Source: Prorocentrum cordatum (taxonomy: Eukaryota > Sar > Dinophyceae > Prorocentrales > Prorocentraceae). Taken from it: DNA of 50,000 nucleotides. Location: positions 1,164,247-1,214,246 of the forward strand of contig CAUYUJ010000336.1 of NCBI GenBank assembly GCA_963575745.1, in the 5' to 3' direction. Every line of letters starts with the position of its first letter. Positions within the stretch are counted from its first letter, which is position 1. The notes under the pieces were generated by a model. The model was given only the letters and a program-made list of their open reading frames with translations. It was not told the DNA's origin and did not search any database. Below, in pieces: positions 1-11,086 of the stretch. Position numbers and translations under genes: made by a program.

Positions 1-61
1 ACGCGCAGCCGCGCCGCACGCCCAGGTCACGAGCAAACGGCTGTCAGACTGCATGCTCCAC

Positions 62-318
62 TTCCTCCTCCTCCTCCTCCTCCTCCTCCTCATCCTACAA
101 GCCGCTCTATCTCCGCACCCCAGAAGGAGGAGGACGACGACGAGGAAGGTCGAATCGATCCGCGGTGTGCCTCCTCCCCTTGTGCTGCTCTGACTTTCCG
201 CCCCCCCCTTTCCGCGCGCCTGTCGTGCTGACATCGGCACAAAACCCAAGTGCCATGAGTTTGTGAGTGCGTGAGGGGGCAAAGGAGGAGGAGGAGGAGG
301 AGAAGGAGGAGAAGGACG
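62..318. repeat. Inverted pair of TCC / GGA microsatellites
   Basis: A (CTC)n run near 62-92 and a (GGA)n run near 283-318 are reverse complements, so this stretch could fold back on itself. The sequence between them shows no recognisable gene. Confidence 0.8.
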
Positions 319-572
319 AGACCGATAAGGACTTCTAAGCGGAATGGCCGCTCGGGGGCTCGGCCAAAAAAGTGAGGTGAAGGAGGAGGAGGAGGAACAG
401 GAACAGGAGGAGGAGGAACAAAGGAAAAAGAGGAGGAGCCCCACCGCCTGCGCGCCAGGTTCGTCCTCTGGAGCTGCAGCCTACCGCAACAGGACCTGCA
501 GCCGAGCCCCTGCGGATGGAAGCCCTGTGCCGTGCTGAGGCAGAAAAAATACTGGAAACAAAAACAGGAAGA

Positions 573-806
573 GGAATCAGAGGAGGAGGAGGAGGAGGAG
601 GAGGAGGAGGGGAGGGGGAGGAGGAGGAGGAGGAGGAGGAGGAGGAGGAGGAGGAGGAGGAGGAGGAGGGGGGGGGGGAGGGGGAGGGGGAGGGGGAGGA
701 GGAGGAGGAGGAGGAGGAGGAGAGGAGGAGGAGGAGGAGGAGGAGGGAGGAGGAGGAGGGAGGAGAGGAGGAGGAGGAGGACGAGGAGGACGAAGAGCGA
801 CGAGAG
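573..806. repeat. Long GGA/GAGG purine microsatellite
   Basis: About 230 bases of almost pure purine built from GGA triplets with short G runs. It yields long poly-Glu, poly-Arg or poly-Ser/Pro frames on both strands, which are artefacts of the repeat and not genes. The same purine type recurs at 33460-33860 and 40940-41270. Confidence 0.95.
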
Positions 807-944
807 GCGGCAGCGGCCGACATGCGGCGGCAGCCCCGCGCAAAGAGCCTCCCCGGCGTTCGCCTCCAGGGGGCCCCTTTGGGCCAGCGAAGGGGCGCCG
901 TCGGGGGCCCAGGCTGCTGCGCGTCCTCCTCGCCGAAGGGGGGA

Positions 945-1126
945 CAACGATAACAACGGCAACAAGGATAGCGATAGGTCTAACAAGACAGCGATAACGA
1001 TAACGATAACGACAATGATAATAACAACGACAACAACACACAACAACAGCAACGCATATAACTACGGTGACATCGTTATCGTTGCTATCGTTATCGTTCT
1101 CGGTATCGTTGATCGTTATCGTTGTG
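945..1126. repeat. Inverted GATAAC / GTTATC hexamer arrays
   Basis: The left arm (about 945-1020) carries imperfect GATAAC hexamers, best at 992-1012. The right arm (1071-1125) carries GTTATC hexamers, the reverse complement. An AAC-rich spacer separates them. The two arms could pair into a long imperfect hairpin. Confidence 0.85.
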
Positions 1127-1129
1127 GGG

Positions 1130-1930
1130 GGAGCGGCTGCGGGGGCGGACAATTTGACGCTCGGAAACGCGTTGGGGCGCGGCGCTCCGTGAAACAGGAA
1201 ACAGGAAAGCGCGCGCACCGAAATTGCGGACCCTCGTGGGAGGGCAGACGGAATGAATTGGGAGGGGAGTTTTATCGATAGCGCGCCCCCCAAGGGACAA
1301 AAGAGAATGGACAAGCATTATCAGAAAGCTGCGGCCGCATGCCAGGTGCCCCCCCCCCCCCCTGGTCCGTGCGCAGCCTGGGAAAAGGGGTGCCTCAAAC
1401 TCAAACTCCCCCACCCTCTCGGACAAACCTGATGGGCCGAGCAGAGGCCCTCTCAGCCTGCGGCACGGAGGTTGGAGGAGGAGGAAGATGATGATGATGA
1501 TGATGATGAGGATGATGATGATGAGGAGGAGGAGGGTCGACGGAGGTGGGATGAAATATAAGTTGCCCAGGGTGCGAATTCGTTCCTGAAAGCCTCCCCT
1601 TGCCCCGCCCCCCCGATCCTCCCCTTCTTGGGCTCAGCGCGGGCATGCGCCATGACTGGGACTTGAAGGAGGGCCGGGCTACTACACTTGCGCACCTCAA
1701 ATGTTTGCTGAACCGCACCCCTCGGAACACCGCACCTGAATAGGTCGTGCAAGCGAGCCGAGCCTGCAAGCGCCCTTTTTACTGGCAGCGCGGGCCGACG
1801 GGAGGCGACAACCTCTGGCTCAGAGGACGATGCAGAGGGTCCACTTCTCAGCGTAGCTGATCCAAAACCACTGCCCACCGATGATACACATACAACGCTT
1901 CTCGAACTACTCCCCCGCGGCTGTCACCCG
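1130..1930. other. No gene recognised; GAT/GGA microsatellite inside
   Basis: Open frames here are short, overlap on both strands and have no recognisable domain. A triplet repeat of GGA, GAT and GAG units lies at about 1473-1535, and a C run at about 1350-1361. Nothing else can be supported. Confidence 0.6.
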
Positions 1931-1933
1931 TGT

Positions 1934-3208
1934 CTACCACGAGAACAATATTCGCATCGGGCAATCTACCGCTGTTCTCGGCCTCGTGAGAAGACGCCGG
2001 ACTTGTTCATCGAAAGTCTCAGTCGCTTGATCTGCGGGGCCTGTCACCGCTCCGTCGGGCCCCTGCGCGCGGGCCTTAGGATCTGCTCCAACGTCCCGAA
2101 GGTTGTCCTGTGGGATCGGCCATGACACCGTCGCTGCCTGACTGTCCAGCGCGTTCAGGTTGATCGCGGGAACTCCCTTGCGCTTCATACCCTGATCGTC
2201 GCCCCCCAGGGCCGCGCGGGCCTTCTTGCACTTGCAGTTGCGCGCCGGGAGGCCGAGCTGCTGCGGGGCCTGCTTCTCCGCCGCGGTCGCCCAGGACTCT
2301 GCGACCATCTTGCGGCCCACGTCGCGCGCGCGGCCGCCGTCGGGCGCGGCGCCCCTCTCGATGCCCAATCCACCTTCTCGCCCTGGTTCTGTTTTGCGCC
2401 CCCCCCCCCCCCCCCGCCAACGCCGCCCCTGCCCCTCGTTGCCCGCGACGCAGGCTTGGAGCCCGCCCCGTCGCCCGCGAAATCATCGAGGTAGGCGTTC
2501 GATTCCAGCGTCGCCGCGCGCCTCGCCGGCCCCGCCGCGAGCTTCGCCATGCCGTGCGTCATCTGTTCCACGCCGTCCTCCTTGCTGTCCTTCCTCTTGG
2601 TCTGAGCCGCCCCCGTCGGGCGCCGCGCCTCGGCGCCGTCGCCCGCGCGGATGAAGCGGGCGCCGACGTGCCGACCAGCTTGCAATTTGACTCTGGCTGG
2701 GTGGGGCGGCGCGGGGTCGGGGAGACATGCCGCGCAGTGGCAGATGGGGCAAAAAGTGCGCACGCAGCTCCTCGTAGTTGGCCCCATCGCATTCTCGGTT
2801 CGGGCACTCGCTGCTGCGTGCCCCGACGAATTGCGCGTTCGAAGAGGCCCCCCGGGGATCGCAGCTGCCCCTAAGTATATCAAACTGTGGATGTCTGCTG
2901 GCGGTGACCTGCGCGGCGCGCGCCCTGTTGCGCGCCGCGCGCGCGCTCATGGCGCGCGCTCGATGGCGCGAGCGCGCGCGCTGTGTTAAGTGCTCGGCGC
3001 CTGCGTCGCAGATGCGCTGCGACCGCGCCCCCAGTCTCGAACTTTGCACCGCGACCCACCGCGCGCAGCGAAGGCCCCCCTCGCCCCCTGCCTCATCGGA
3101 CCCCCCCCCCCCCCCTCTCCTCGAATCGAATCCAAGCTGGGCGATCTGACGCGAGAAAACCGGGGCGCGATGCCGGGCGAAGTCCAGGGCGGTGAACTCG
3201 CGAACCAT
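1934..3208 (-). pseudogene. Broken coding remnant with a Cys cluster, identity unknown
   Basis: Three overlapping minus frames (3208-2483, 2883-2185, 2368-1934) look like pieces of one protein broken by indels. Frames change near poly-C tracts at about 2398-2416 and 3099-3115. Two Cys groups lie side by side in different frames: CPNREC near 2790 and CPICHCAAC near 2735. After a frameshift they would form a zinc-binding cluster. Downstream pieces contain a Lys/Arg-rich CKCKKARAAL stretch. It lies beyond the 3' side of LINE-A on the same strand, so it may be another retroelement's ORF1. I do not recognise the family, and chance frames in GC-rich DNA remain possible. Confidence 0.3.
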
Positions 3209-3259
3209 CCACTCCTCCTCGAATAATTCCCAGAAGGAATGGGCCAGGGCAATCAGCGA

Positions 3260-3680
3260 CTCCTCATGGCCATGAATAGAACAGCGGCAGCCTGGAGATC
3301 AGGGCACACGCGCAATAACCAGGGGGGGGCGCAGTCGAAGCGAGGCCCAGGTCGGCGGAGCAAGGTCCCCGATCCTCCGACTCAAAGTTGGGGAGAGAGA
3401 ACGGAGCTGCCCAGACCTGCTCGACTATCTGCGGGCGGAGCGCCCGCGCCCGATGCCGGGCCAATCGACGGGCGCGCAGCTCGACTGAACGCGGAGCCAC
3501 ACGCCAACAAGAAAGAACCCGCGAATTTAAAAGCTTCTGCTGATGCCCCGGCCGCGCCCAGGAGGCGGATCCGCCCGCGGCGACGCGGCCCAGCTTGGCG
3601 CGGCCACTCGTGGATGTCGGCGGCCGCTCAAGCAGATGCACTCCGCGGCAGACAGCGCCGGGCCCCGGGCCAGCGACAGA
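3260..3680. other. No gene recognised
   Basis: A frame on each strand crosses this stretch, but neither shows a known domain. Both run into the GA/TA microsatellite that follows, and their length comes from that repeat. Confidence 0.5.
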
Positions 3681-3741
3681 GAGAGAGAGGGAGAAATCAG
3701 TATATATAGATATATATATAGAGAGAGAGAGAGAGAGAAAG

Positions 3742-3793
<52 letters not shown>

Positions 3794-3809
3794 TGAGAGA
3801 GAGAGAGAG

Positions 3810-3897
<88 letters not shown>
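3680..3897. repeat. (GA)n with interspersed (TA)n microsatellite
   Basis: About 220 bases of GA dinucleotides interrupted by TATATA blocks at about 3699-3720 and 3811-3824 and by a few GAAA variants. The alternating Ser-Leu, Arg-Glu and Tyr-Ile peptides read from it are artefacts. Confidence 0.97.
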
Positions 3898-3901
<4 letters not shown>

Positions 3902-4338
3902 CGCTTCCAGCGCTGTAGCACTCGCAGCGACCACGCCCCCCCCCCAGCCCATAGCATGCCGAGCTCGTCGCCGCCGTGCGCCGCCCCAGCTCGCGGGTCG
4001 TAGCCCGCGTGGGCCAGGTGGAACCACTTGCCCAAGATGGCGCGCGACGTCAACAACTGCGCCCGCCGCTCACCCCGCTTTGCCCAGCCATTGTCCGCGT
4101 TCGGTCGCCTCCGGGCCGCAGAAGAATAAAGACTCGCAACCTGCCTGCCCCTGTTCTGCGCCGCGCCATCCAGGGCGGGGGCGGCGCCTAGGGCCGCAGA
4201 GAAACAGGGGAAATATAAAGGAAAACAGTGCAAGTAAAAAAGCGACTGGCGTCGTGCCTCACGCGTGGCGCCGCCCACTTGAAAGAGCAGCGCGCGGCGG
4301 AAGCAGCCGGCGCAATCGCGGCGAGATAGGTCGGCCCA

Positions 4339-5256
4339 TCATCGCCAGGGCGTGACCCTCGGGGAAGTGGCGCCCCAGACTTCACACGCGCCGCGGCGGC
4401 CTAGAAGGGCGAGGGGCGCGCGAACGAACCCGGGAAGGCACTCGCGATGAACGGGCCCCCCATCAAGCCTCCAACGTTCGGCTTCGTGTAGAAGGTGTCC
4501 ATCACCTCCTCGCATCTCCGTCGCACCGTCGCGATTCTGACACCCGCATAGTTCCCGGTCCTCTGGTTCGGCGCAGCCCTCCACCGTCGAATCGAAAACT
4601 GCCCAGGAGGCGCCGCCGAAGGCGCGCGAGAGGCCCTTCATCGCGTTAGCGAAGCCCACGTTGGACTGGCGCGCGCACTGGCACAATCTCCAAGACAAGC
4701 GGGGCTGCAACGTCGTGCGCCAGGGGCAAAGCCGCGCATTCAGTCTCATGGCGCCAAAAAAAAACCTTGCCTTGCCGGTGGGCGCGGCAACGCGTGGATC
4801 ACATGTTTGCCCGAAGCGCCCACCTTCAAATTGCCCATCGTGAGCCCGCGCCCCAAGCTGCGCGGTCAGAGCGGAACCATGTCAGGTCCGTCTAGTCGTG
4901 GCCAATCCGAGCAATGCCATTTCCCCGAACACAGCCATCACCACATCGCCCTGATCACATCCGAGGCCCAAATGCCCAGCCTCGGTCGCCTTCTCGGCCG
5001 AGAAGCAAATGTCCCGCAACTCAGCAGGTCGAGTGCCCGCTGGCACTGCCCTTCTCATCGGAGTCTTAGGGGCGAGGTCTGCGCGGTCTTCGGCAGCTCG
5101 AAAAGTGCGCTTGCTGACCTCCGAAGCCAGCGCTACAGGGGGTGGTGAAACGTCTCGTCGGCTCCGCCGCTCGGACCATTCGATCTCGGCGACCCTCGCG
5201 CCGCCGTGCCCCCCCCCTTCCAGCTTCCAGACGTCGAGCTTCGCATCTTCATTCAA
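4339..5256 (-). pseudogene. LINE-A reverse transcriptase fragment
   Basis: Minus-strand frames 5256-4882 and 4749-4339 continue from the endonuclease and linker of LINE-A. The best evidence is near 4500-4430. There the frame reading TKPNVGGLMGGPFIAS resembles the RT motif-B area, in which a Gly-rich patch precedes a hydrophobic stretch. Just upstream, NAM..LSRAFGGASWAVFDSTVEG resembles the motif-A region of dinoflagellate LINE RTs. Several frameshifts separate these pieces, and no intact catalytic Asp-Asp pair is visible. The 3' end of the element is not defined. RT identity is moderately sure; the 5256-4882 part is weaker. Confidence 0.5.
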
Positions 5257-5283
5257 TGTAGCGATGCCATTAGTCGTCGCCCA

Positions 5284-5691
5284 TCATGATGTCGAGCGAG
5301 GAAATATGCCGCGAACAGCTTTTCGAGAGGGTCGACTGGCCTCGCGCTTTCCGCGGCCTTGCCATGCTTCTCGAACCAGTTCCATCAGCAGTTCCTTCGC
5401 CATTATCACCGACTTCTTGCGCTGCCGCAGAAGCGCACGAGAGAGCTCCTTCAATTGTTTCTCTGCCCCGTTCTGTTGGGCCGTGGACGGGTCGGTCACG
5501 TAGCCGCGGGCATGTCGAAGTTCAGCGCGCTGCTGAAGTAGGCGTCGGCGTTCAGCGCAATCATATGGATCGGGTGCCTGTGGCTCCTGCGAGACGGACT
5601 TCGCCCCCGAGGATGACATGACTTTTTTCTCAAGGTTTCCACATTTCATCAGGAGCGCTCTAACTCGCCAGCCCACGCTGATGTTCCTCAT
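5284..5691 (-). pseudogene. LINE-A linker between endonuclease and RT
   Basis: A 135-codon minus frame, rich in Arg, Lys, Glu and Leu, ends in a helical stretch (ALLRQRKKSVIMAKELLMEL). In LINEs of this type such a helical linker joins the endonuclease to the RT. It lies directly downstream of the endonuclease remnant on the same strand and needs a frameshift at each side to be joined. The assignment rests mainly on position and composition. Confidence 0.5.
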
Positions 5692-6690
5692 TGTCTGTTA
5701 GATCGGTAGTGGCGGCCCTGAGATAATCCAGTTTCTTTCCCCCCCGTAAGGCGGCCGCCAACATCGCACCGCCGCTGAGCCTCGGAGGTGGGAATAGTGG
5801 GAGAGCGCCCGCATCCGTCTCGTAACCGAACTCCAATAAAACGGGCATGTGGTCTCCCGGCAGAATTCCTCGAATCGGTTGTAGTTTGCCGCCAAGGTCT
5901 CGGACGATATGACATCAACTCAAGCGTTCCAACCAGCCCCGGAGAAGAAACCAGTAGTCGACCATGCTTCCAGTGGACGGGGTGTTAGGCGACCAATGGG
6001 TGCACACAGCAATAGCTGAAACATGTCGCCGGAAACAGATTTTGTTCCACCAGCAGGCATCGAACTGCATCGCCAGTGCCGTGCGCCTCCGCTCTCGAAA
6101 TCGAAAGGGGCCCAATGCCGCGCAGTGCGGCTCAGTCCAAACTCCAGCTTTCACCCGTGCCCCGATGCCGTCGTTTATGTCCGAATAGAGCAGCGGGAAT
6201 GTGCGGCAGGGGGACGCCTGCAGGAATGAACGCCGCCAGCGTGTAAGAGCCTTCGGGTTCTTGGTAGACTCCGTTCTCTTTGTGCGACCGTGGCTGAGGA
6301 GGATCGTATAGCACCCAGGCGATGTCGATGGCTCTTTTCTGCACACGTACCGCCATGCCTCGGCCAGCCAGCTGCTTTGGTGGGGACCACGTCTGTCGCA
6401 CGCGTCGGTCTCTGCAGCCTGCTCGAAGGATCACCGCACGGCACGTCGGCGACGCCGTGAAAGCCCCAAAATGATGGATTTCCTCAAAGACCGTACGGGC
6501 AGTCACGCGACTCCGAAGAATACTCTCAGCCTTCCTGCACACCGCTTGTGTGCCACACAAAAACACCGCGTCGTACGTCGTCGTTTGGTGAAGAATCTTC
6601 TGCAATCTCAACCCACTCGCCCACATGGGAGAATATTTCATCACTCTCAGCGCGGTGCCCAGGGTCGTCGCCATCCGCAGCGACTGGCGG
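5692..6690 (-). pseudogene. LINE-A AP-like endonuclease, frameshifted
   Basis: Remnant of the exonuclease-endonuclease-phosphatase (EEP) domain that nicks target DNA for LINE insertion. Frame 6674-6132 carries the N-terminal half: LQKILHQTTTYDAVFLCGTQ, where active copies read QE/QH, then GAFTASPTCRAVILRAG and RGMAVRVQKRAIDIAWVLYD. Frame 6346-5915 continues with a WNK stretch, CTHWSPNTPSTGSMVDYWFL (the conserved Asp-Tyr region), and an upstream NDGIGARV block in the position of the usual GDxN segment. A third frame near 5860-5840 reads PGDHMPVLLEFGYE, matching the terminal SDH motif with Gly in place of Ser. At least two frameshifts are needed, so this copy is dead. Confidence 0.7.
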
Positions 6691-6699
6691 GCGCCGAGG

Positions 6700-7125
6700 C
6701 CGTCGCGAAGGCAACGGGTTGTGCGGCGCGACGGTGTTGAGAGCCCCCCCCCATCCTGGCAAAATGCTCGAGCGCAGGGGGCAGAACGTAAAGGGGTGAG
6801 TGGAGGATAGATGGAGTGGAAACAGGGGGGAAAACGAGAAACAAGGGCAATGTGACAACGGGAAATGCTGGACGAGGGATATCACAAAGGGAGGAAACGG
6901 ACGGGGAACGGAGGAAAAAGGGCTCGCTCGCGGTTTCCGGGGCGGTGTGGGGGTAATGCAGATTGGGGAGTCCAAATCGTTTCGCTCCCACCCCTTCCCT
7001 TCCCCCCCTCCCCCTCCTGCCCATGATTTTGCTACTCCCATCGTTATGCTGCTGTTGGTCCCGCTGTTGCTGTTGCTGCGCCTCTTCCTATGCGTGATTG
7101 TGAGGCCACCTGCGAAATCCTCGTC
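6700..7125. other. No gene recognised
   Basis: The minus frames read through this stretch are Pro/Ser-rich and lack any domain. It may include the 5' end of LINE-A, but I cannot place that boundary. Confidence 0.45.
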
Positions 7126-7129
7126 GACC

Positions 7130-7780
7130 GTGGTTCGTTATCAAGAAATGAGAAACTCAGGTTCATTATGCTTAGATGATACCCTATGGTTTAGTGTCCT
7201 GTGCATGGATCAAGCTGAGCCCCCCCCGGTTGAATCATTATCTTTCTGGAATAATCAACCCAAGATTATTATTCCAACATTATGAACCAAATTTTATTTC
7301 AGTCCGGTCATTACTCTCCAACGGCACCCCCCAGGGTGAATCATTATCATTCCAGAATAATGAACCTGGGGTCGGATGCTCCTAACATTACAAGCCCAAG
7401 TTTATTATCTTCGGGAAATAAAAAACCGGGGTCAATATTCCGACATGAAAAACCTGGTGAGGAACCCCGGGGTTGGGGAGAACATAATAATCATTATCAT
7501 TCCAGAATTACAATAACCGGCTTCATGATTCCCGGGAAATTATAAACCGGGGCCAATAACCCCCGAACATTATGAACCCGAATTCATATATTTTGGAGTC
7601 AAAATCCCCAGAAATATATAAACCATGGTTTATGATGTTCCGGGGAGAACATTATGAACCCCAGTCAATGTTCCCCGAACATGAAAACCCAGGTTCATAA
7701 TGTTCCGGGGGAGACCTTATGAACCCTGGTCAAGATTCCCGGAACATTATAACCCAGGTTAATGTCTATCTGGGGTTCGT
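7130..7780. repeat. A+T-rich array of degenerate palindromic repeats
   Basis: The composition drops sharply in GC compared with the flanks. The array is built from an approximate 30-40 base motif in which GGTTCATAATGTTCC is followed by its own reverse complement GGAACATTATGAACC, often with CCGGGG in between. Clear examples lie near 7283, 7335-7370, 7560-7580, 7635-7665 and 7690-7740. Because each half unit is the complement of the other, both strands read alike. No transposase or other coding frame is visible within it. Confidence 0.85.
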
Positions 7781-7789
7781 CCTGGTGAT

Positions 7790-8455
7790 TGTCGTCGTCA
7801 TCCTCCTCCCCCCTCGCCCGCCCAAGAAGGCCCGTGCTGACGGCAGGCCGCTGGGGGGCCCCACTGAAGCGGGCCTCCGCGTCTTATCCTGACTTTCGAG
7901 GGGACTGCCATCGAAGTGCTGTATGGCGTTTCCTCGTTAGCTGTGTGGACGACGGTCCATGCTTGTAAGGGCGTGCCGGTCGGAGCAAGGCCAAGGTCCT
8001 CCTCCCCCCTCCATACAGCTATGCCAACCGGAGGGGGGCCATGCTTCGACGGCGCGCCGCTGACCATCAGCGGCGAGCGCCATGGCAGGGCGCCCTACTT
8101 CTCGACTTCAACCTCCCCACGGAGGGGCGCCGCCCCTCCTCTCTTTCCTTTCCTGCCTCGCCGGGATCGCCAGAGGCATTCCAAAACAAGAGCACAGACA
8201 CGAAAGTGGTGACAACTTCGCAGTTCGCGGACCCCCAGGAACTGCGAGGTATCGGCTGGATCCGCGTACTCAATCGTCTCACGCCAGCGTCCCATCAAGC
8301 CCTGCCGCCCACCCCCACAGGGACAGCGGAGGTCGGACGCTCCTCGCGGGACGGGCGCGGGAAGCACCACCAGGGTGCCGATGAAGGCCCCGCACAGCAG
8401 GAGTGCCTGGTCCAGCGGGGAGACGGCGGAGGCGGCAGCGGCGGCAACGGGGAAG
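7790..8455. other. No gene recognised
   Basis: Overlapping frames occur on both strands (for example 8041-8646 plus and 8279-8584 minus). Pro/Ser/Arg composition reflects local GC content and the triplet repeat that follows. No motif is recognised. Confidence 0.5.
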
Positions 8456-8461
8456 CATGTG

Positions 8462-8530
8462 TCTCCCCCTCGTCCTCCTCGGCCTCCTCCTCATCCTCGT
8501 CCTCCTCCTCCTCCTCCTCCCCCTCCTCGG
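8462..8530. repeat. (TCC)n microsatellite
   Basis: About 70 bases of TCC triplets with a few variants. Confidence 0.9.
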
Positions 8531-8559
8531 AGGCGACCCCCCTGCCCCAGAGGCGGGGG

Positions 8560-8880
8560 GACTCTGGCGGCGGCCTGACTCCACCGGGCCTGAGCTACAA
8601 ACGTCATAGCACTCTTCGGAGGCAGACCCCTCGAAAGTCTGGATAAGACTCTGGGGCCGCCCGCAGGCGGCCTGCCTTCTGCACGAGCCTGAGCTACAAT
8701 CAACATGGGTAGTCAGGCACGAAGTGGATCGAAGCGCGAGATGGGGTCGGAAACACGTCGGATCGCGAGCGAACGGTCCCGAGTCGAATCGTAATCAAAT
8801 CGGGGCGCCTGTCTCGACTGTGGCCCTGGCCGATGCCTGTCAATCGAACCGAACCGAATCGAATCGGAATAACGGCCCTG
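8560..8880. repeat. Short direct repeat and AATCG pentamers
   Basis: The phrases around 8573-8612 and 8663-8705 match imperfectly (GGCCTGAC... and GGCCTGCC..., each ending CCTGAGCTACAA). From about 8735 to 8875 the pentamer AATCG/GAATC recurs irregularly. Confidence 0.45.
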
Positions 8881-10125
8881 GTGCTCCGGACGCGCGGTAC
8901 GGACGTCCTGGCCTCGGGCGCCCGCTGTTGATGCTATTTGAGCTGCGCACGGCCAGAACCCCAAGGACGATGAAGTACCTTAGCCGACCCTCGTCCTTGT
9001 CGAATGGGCGTCATAACCAAAAACAAAAACAATGCACGGACGCAAGGGTACGTACCCTCAAAATCTGCGCATCCCAGTGGGCATGGCGACGCCAAACCCC
9101 ACGTGGCACCTGTTCGGGTGGGCGACTCGAAGTACACTGTGGTGGCAAGGACGCGCAAAGGCCCCCTCACGACTGTGTGAGAAAAACCAATGCGGTTCAC
9201 CCGCGCCTGGGGGTCCGACATTAAACAAATACGTTACACAACATAGCGAATGACACGCTCCACCCCGACAGCTTCACAAACAACGAACTGCTGCATGTGC
9301 ATTCTGACCTGAAACATGGGCACATACATGTTCAAATCAACCGGTTGGCAGCTTGTTATCGCTCGAAGGTCCATTCCCCGTGATTTGTTTGGTTTCGCGC
9401 GTGCATTGTTCCGCAAGGTGATCCAACATGTTCCTCGATGGTCCTGGCCGACGGAAGCATGCGCACGTCCGAGCGATGCCAAGGCACGTGCCCCTCCAAA
9501 ACTGAGGTATACACGTCAAACGTGCCACTTGCATCCTGAAGCTCAGGATGGAGAACTACACAAAATAACACTGGGCGTCGCGTGCCACCCCAGAAACCAC
9601 GCGACATTCAGCAACTGGCATCGCGTGCATCCTGAACTTCACTGTGGGGAAACAAATTTGAAGGGGGCAAGGAGGCCCAGCCAGCAGCTTCGCCGTAGGC
9701 GAAGCCAAGCTCCAGCTCTGTTGTACCGTAGTAACGATAGTCCCAGCAGGAGAGGATGTGCCATCTTAAGGAGCAGAAAGACCCTTTTGGTCTCGATAGC
9801 AATTGTGTGCTTCGCGGTGAGGCACAGTCATATTTGGGCGGCCGGCCGCTTGAACCGACGAGGCCGCGGGCGCAGGCTCGCTTCCGCTCCTTACGTCCTT
9901 CAGCTCGTTTTACAGTCGGGGGGGGGGGGGGGCGAAGCGTGGGCCCGTCGCCCCTGTACAGCAGGCACACCAGCTAATATGCACAAGGACAGAAAAAAGG
10001 GGCGGGCCAGAAGGAAGGTGGGCCCGCTCGCAAGTTGCCTTGATTGTAGAGTTTTGTACTTGAAGTGCTCCTCAAGCGGCGTCAGAACTGGATGTCTGGC
10101 CGGCCCGATATGGAGTATGACTCTT
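8880..10125. other. No gene recognised; two small hairpins
   Basis: The plus frame 9316-10167 spans most of this stretch but has no recognised domain, and opposing minus frames are equally open. Two short perfect stems are visible: 9532-9550 (8-bp arms, 3-base loop) and 9687-9705 (GCTTCGCC, GTA, GGCGAAGC). A G run lies at about 9920-9932. Confidence 0.5.
9687..9705. repeat. Perfect 8-bp stem, 3-base loop
   Basis: GCTTCGCC, then GTA, then GGCGAAGC. It is short but exact. Its neighbourhood also encodes the peptide phrase GFAYGEAAGWASL on the minus strand, read straight through the stem. Confidence 0.6.
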
Positions 10126-10129
10126 CAGG

Positions 10130-10720
10130 TCATGCTTGAAGGCCTGTATACCTCCCATGACATGTGACTTGTAGGAGCATGTCTCTGTCGATGCCCCCCT
10201 TGGTGTGACCATCCGCGCTCATATCGCGGGTGTCGCACCACTGGATGCCGTGCGCGATTCCACGTTCCATCATCTGTCGTAACCAACTGATGTGTCCTAA
10301 AAGGGTACACTCAGCCGGCCTCTTCGCGTCTTTGCTTGACAAGGACTGAAAAACAGACGCAGCATCTATATTCAAAGTGACCTTGATGCCCAGGCCACAC
10401 AACTCAAGTATGCATTTCAACTGAGTGGGCGTGAGCGGCCCTGCGTGGAGCTCGTGTCGAGTGAAAATCGTGGGATAACAATCCTCCAAATTACGGGCTC
10501 CTGCTAGTGTCTCTGCTGGATAGCTCGAGCGGACCTGCAAGCGGTGAGACTTGCAGTGCGCGTTGATCATGTGAACGGCAGGTTTACAAGATGACGTGTT
10601 TCCACGTCGTAGCAGGTTTGCCCCGCGAATACCATAGCCTTCGACGTCGTCGTCGGCGTTTCCGCCCAGGGTCGGCATCCTGAGTCGCTATGCAGGTCGA
10701 CCTCGTCCGTACCGTAGGAG
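10130..10720 (-). pseudogene. copia-1 RNase H domain
   Basis: This domain degrades RNA in the RNA-DNA hybrid during reverse transcription. It opens with VDLHSDSGCR (near 10710, in the adjoining frame), the first catalytic Asp. Then follow SSYPAETLAGAR (Glu), VTLNIDAASVFQSLSS (Asp) and the C-terminal signature LLGHISWLRQ ... CDTRDMSADGHTKGGIDRD. All four expected acidic residues appear to be present. Most of the domain is one open frame (10678-10130), making this the best preserved part of copia-1. A frameshift near 10680-10700 separates it from its first strand. Confidence 0.88.
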
Positions 10721-10729
10721 TCATCGCCT

Positions 10730-11081
10730 GGTAGACGATCTTCTTTGGGCAGGCCTGTAGCTTCCTGGTGGTCGCGTTCAGTCGTCACACTTGGATGTTG
10801 GTCGGTTCTTGGACACGTTGTAGAGATACAGCATGCGCCATCCACCACACCCGGGTGATTAATGCATGCGCCAGCGCACCCCTGAGGCGGACGAACACGT
10901 CTGCAACCATCTTGGATGCCTGAGCGTCAGCGTCGGCGTCGGTAAGTTCAGGATGTTGTATAGGACGGGGCTGTCTGATGCATTCAGCTGAGTCCAAAGT
11001 GGCATCACCGTCCTCATCCTTGGTGTGCATCGCAGCACAGTTGGTGCATGTGTGCTTCTTAAGTTTACACTTACCAAACAT
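10730..11081 (-). pseudogene. copia-1 RT-RNase H connection
   Basis: Frame 11081-10785 reads FGKCKLKKHTCTNCAAMHT, then IRQPRPIQHPEL and FVRLRGALAHALITR, ending in LQRVQEPTNIQV. In copia pol this stretch follows the RT active site (thumb and connection, where LRGALAYALIT-like phrases are typical). The first residues continue from the RT frame with a shift near 11085. Confidence 0.8.
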
Positions 11082-11086
11082 GTCTT

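Noticed and set aside
90-1314. Long frames on both strands over the GGA repeat
   Set aside because: Poly-Leu, poly-Ser, poly-Glu and poly-Pro peptides come straight from the triplet repeat; every frame is open.
3264-4355. Frames of alternating Ser-Leu, Arg-Glu and Tyr-Ile
   Set aside because: Translation of the (GA)n/(TA)n microsatellite.
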